Below, piece after piece: positions 62,622 to 64,000 of a stretch of DNA of 64,000 bases. The stretch is from Rugalucina vietnamica. Its lineage: Eukaryota > Mollusca > Bivalvia > Lucinida > Lucinidae. The stretch lies in NCBI GenBank assembly GCA_964017185.1, contig OZ024875.1:32125456-32189455 (forward strand). Reading direction: 5' to 3'. The stretch's first letter is position 1. Every line of letters starts with the position of its first letter. The notes under the pieces were generated by a model that saw nothing but the letters and a program-made list of their open reading frames with translations, was not told where the DNA came from and searched no databases. The translations under genes were made by a program, and so were the position numbers.

Positions 62622-62810
62622 CTTCGTTTCATCGTCAGCAGGAAGTCGAGAAGCTTTCGTCGGTGGTTGGTAGTCTTCTTCTGACGCATGCGCCGGAGCA
62701 TCATTGGTAACGTCAGCCTCAGGCGCAGCCCGCTTCTTTGACTTGGTTGTTGCGGACTTTCTGGTTCCCCGCTTGCTGGATTTTCTGGAGCGTCGGTTCT
62801 GGAACCACAC
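62622..62810 (-). CDS. Homeodomain exon (helix 3 and basic tail) of a PRD-like homeobox gene
   Basis: On the minus strand the acceptor TACTTTACAG leads straight into VWFQNRRSRKSSKR, the DNA-recognition helix and end of a homeodomain. The exon is 63 codons, phase 0 at both ends, with donor ACGAAG|GTACG. The intron lies between homeodomain residues 46 and 47, the position common in PRD-class genes. Gln50 and Asn51 are present; residues 54-56 read S-R-K instead of the usual A-K-W of PRD-class proteins, so the family is not assigned. A lysine/arginine-rich stretch (KRGTRKSATTKSKKR) is a likely nuclear localisation signal, followed by an acidic linker (ASEEDYQPP). Residues 1-46 must be coded upstream, beyond 63040, and were not found in the window. 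Confidence 0.85.
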
Positions 62811-62832
62811 CTGTAAAGTATACAAAAAATAT

Positions 62833-63040
62833 GAGCCTGTGTGTGAGAAAACCAAAAATTTGGGTTCCGACCAGGTCCGACACAAACTGGGCTGTACAGT
62901 CACAGAAGATGGATAGAGGCTGGAAATTTTGGATTTAGAAAGAAGAGGAATTGTGCTATCCGTGTAGCGAAAACAAACGAAGCTGGTCTGCGCCTTTGTT
63001 TTCGCCAATGCAGATTGTTGGTTTTCTAATGCAGTGGCTC
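62833..63040 (-). mobile_element. MITE-1 copy d, next to the homeodomain exon acceptor
   Basis: A 208 bp copy lying inverted on the plus strand: GAGCCTGTGTGTGAGAAAAC at the left and GGTTTTCTAATGCAGTGGCTC at the right, with ATAT immediately on both sides (62829-62832 and 63041-63044). The family blocks TCCGACCAGGTCCGACACAAA and CGCCTTTGTTTTCGC are present. It ends 22 bases from the end of the intron preceding the homeodomain exon, in the same sense as the gene. Confidence 0.85.
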
Positions 63041-63345
63041 ATATAATAAATGCAGTCATTTGGGCAGTTTCGATTGAATCACGAACTACACAACAACGGT
63101 AAGATTTAAGAACAAATCTTTTGTATGGTTTTGAAGGCAATATATATCTCTTTACTCTAAGTGAAGTAAGATCTCCCTGCCAAAAATTATCATTAGTCCG
63201 TTTTTCTCAACGACCTGTCTTATGAGAGCTTATTTTACAGTTTTGTATTTTTCAGTCTGCAGGTTTCCACAGAATGCATTAATCTGAAATGAGTTTCAGT
63301 TTCTTTTACATATATATGTGGTTTCAACATACATTCGACTCATTT
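63041..63345. other. No feature recognised
   Basis: AT-rich, presumably intron of the homeobox gene. I looked on the minus strand for the missing first 46 homeodomain residues and saw none. Confidence 0.5.
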
Positions 63346-63355
63346 CATACATATC

Positions 63356-63560
63356 AAGAAGGGGAGCGGGGTGGCGCGTCGGACACCGAATCGAGAGGTC
63401 CAGGGTTCGATCCCCACAGGTGTCACCGGGTTGTGTCCTTGAGCAAGACACATTAACTCCCAGCAGTACTGGTTAAACCCAGGAAGAGTTAGCTCCGTCC
63501 CGCCATGACTGAAAAATTGTTGACTTGGACGATAAGCCTCAATACAAACAAACAAATAAA
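63356..63560 (+). mobile_element. Complete tRNA-derived SINE with target duplication
   Basis: It is flanked by a perfect 10-base target duplication CATACATATC (63346-63355 and 63561-63570). The head has box A-like TGGCGCGTCGG (63372-63382) and box B GGTTCGATCC (63404-63413) at tRNA-like spacing. The body has TGTCCTTGAGCAAGACACAT, a motif I recall from SINEs of several aquatic animals. The tail ends in CAATACAAACAAACAAATAAA. It needs a partner LINE for movement; none is in the window. It is probably in the homeobox gene's intron or upstream region. Antisense open frames here are spurious. Confidence 0.9.
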
Positions 63561-63570
63561 CATACATATC

Positions 63571-64000
63571 CAGAGAGGTGAACGTCGTTTTTCAGTTTTA
63601 TACGGTAAATTATTCTTCGAAAGCCATGTAATTGACATATTTCGAATCGGCAAAAATCACTGTAGAAACCGGGTAAGTTTAAATATGTAGGCGTAAGATT
63701 TAAATTGTTTACTACCGCTCTACGGCCCTTTCACGACAATTACGCCAAATTCATGAATACATGTAATAGGAATTTTGTTCTTGTAAACATGAAAATACAC
63801 TTTAAGTCTACCGAGTGGCGAATGAATTCATGATGCCCAGTGACTGTACATGCCTGTAGCATGCGTTTTAGGCCATCTTTAATGTCCTAAATGTACTGAA
63901 AATCAAAAATCTTGCACCACCCTGTTTTCGTTATTTTTTATGATTAAGTAGAACTATTTTAATTTCTAACATTATTTTTGGTTAATTCCAATATCAAATC
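63571..64000. other. No feature recognised
   Basis: AT-rich sequence without a convincing exon, repeat or RNA gene on either strand. It may be further intron or upstream DNA of the homeobox gene. Confidence 0.5.

Noticed and set aside
63359..63440. Functional tRNA gene
   Set aside because: Box A and box B are present, but the acceptor and anticodon stems are not intact, and the sequence continues into a SINE body with a target duplication.
63340..63567. Minus-strand 75-residue open frame resembling GIEPWTSRFGVRRA-type predicted proteins
   Set aside because: It is antisense to the tRNA-derived SINE. Such peptides are a known artefact of annotating SINE heads.

Overview
The window looks like nuclear DNA of an animal, probably a marine invertebrate; a bivalve mollusc is my best guess. 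The grounds are spliced genes with phase-matched exons, a homeobox exon, a degenerate Kunitz exon, a tRNA-derived SINE, short terminal-inverted-repeat elements (MITEs) and a very long satellite array. The bivalve guess rests on the style of MITE termini I recall from bivalve genomes and has not been checked. There is no sign of a bacterial or viral genome.

Positions 1-56376 (88% of the window) are one satellite family with monomers of about 173-186 bp. Positions 1-12023 carry it in one orientation, loosely ordered. At 12024-12026 the orientation flips with a 3-base overlap. From 12027 to 16150 the inverted array is mixed: a marker monomer (type d) recurs every 6, then 5, 5 and 5 monomers. From 16151 to 55289 it locks into a nested higher-order repeat: four monomer types (a,b,c,d) make a 710-711 bp tetramer, and three slightly different tetramers make a 2131 bp dodecamer repeated about 18.4 times. 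Sparse variants suggest a further block of five dodecamers (10,655 bp). The homogeneous array stops at a 196 bp insertion (55290-55485), followed by about five old, diverged monomers of about 173 bp.

Positions 56377-60550 contain mixed unique DNA, MITEs, SINE pieces and microsatellites, plus the 3' part of a plus-strand gene. Three exons (58430-58588, 59089-59271, 59982-60118), and possibly a fourth upstream (57675-57764), all join in phase 1. They encode a Kunitz-like extracellular module followed by a C-terminal membrane segment. Three of the six Kunitz cysteines are missing.

Positions 60550-64000 contain the 3' half of a minus-strand homeobox gene. One exon (62810-62622) begins exactly at homeodomain residue 47, and the last coding exon is 61926-61264. 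The 5' exons lie beyond the window or were not recognised. One MITE family (MITE-1) occurs at least four times here. In both genes a copy in the same sense as transcription ends 21-22 bases before a 3' splice site. A complete SINE with a 10-base target duplication lies at 63356-63560.
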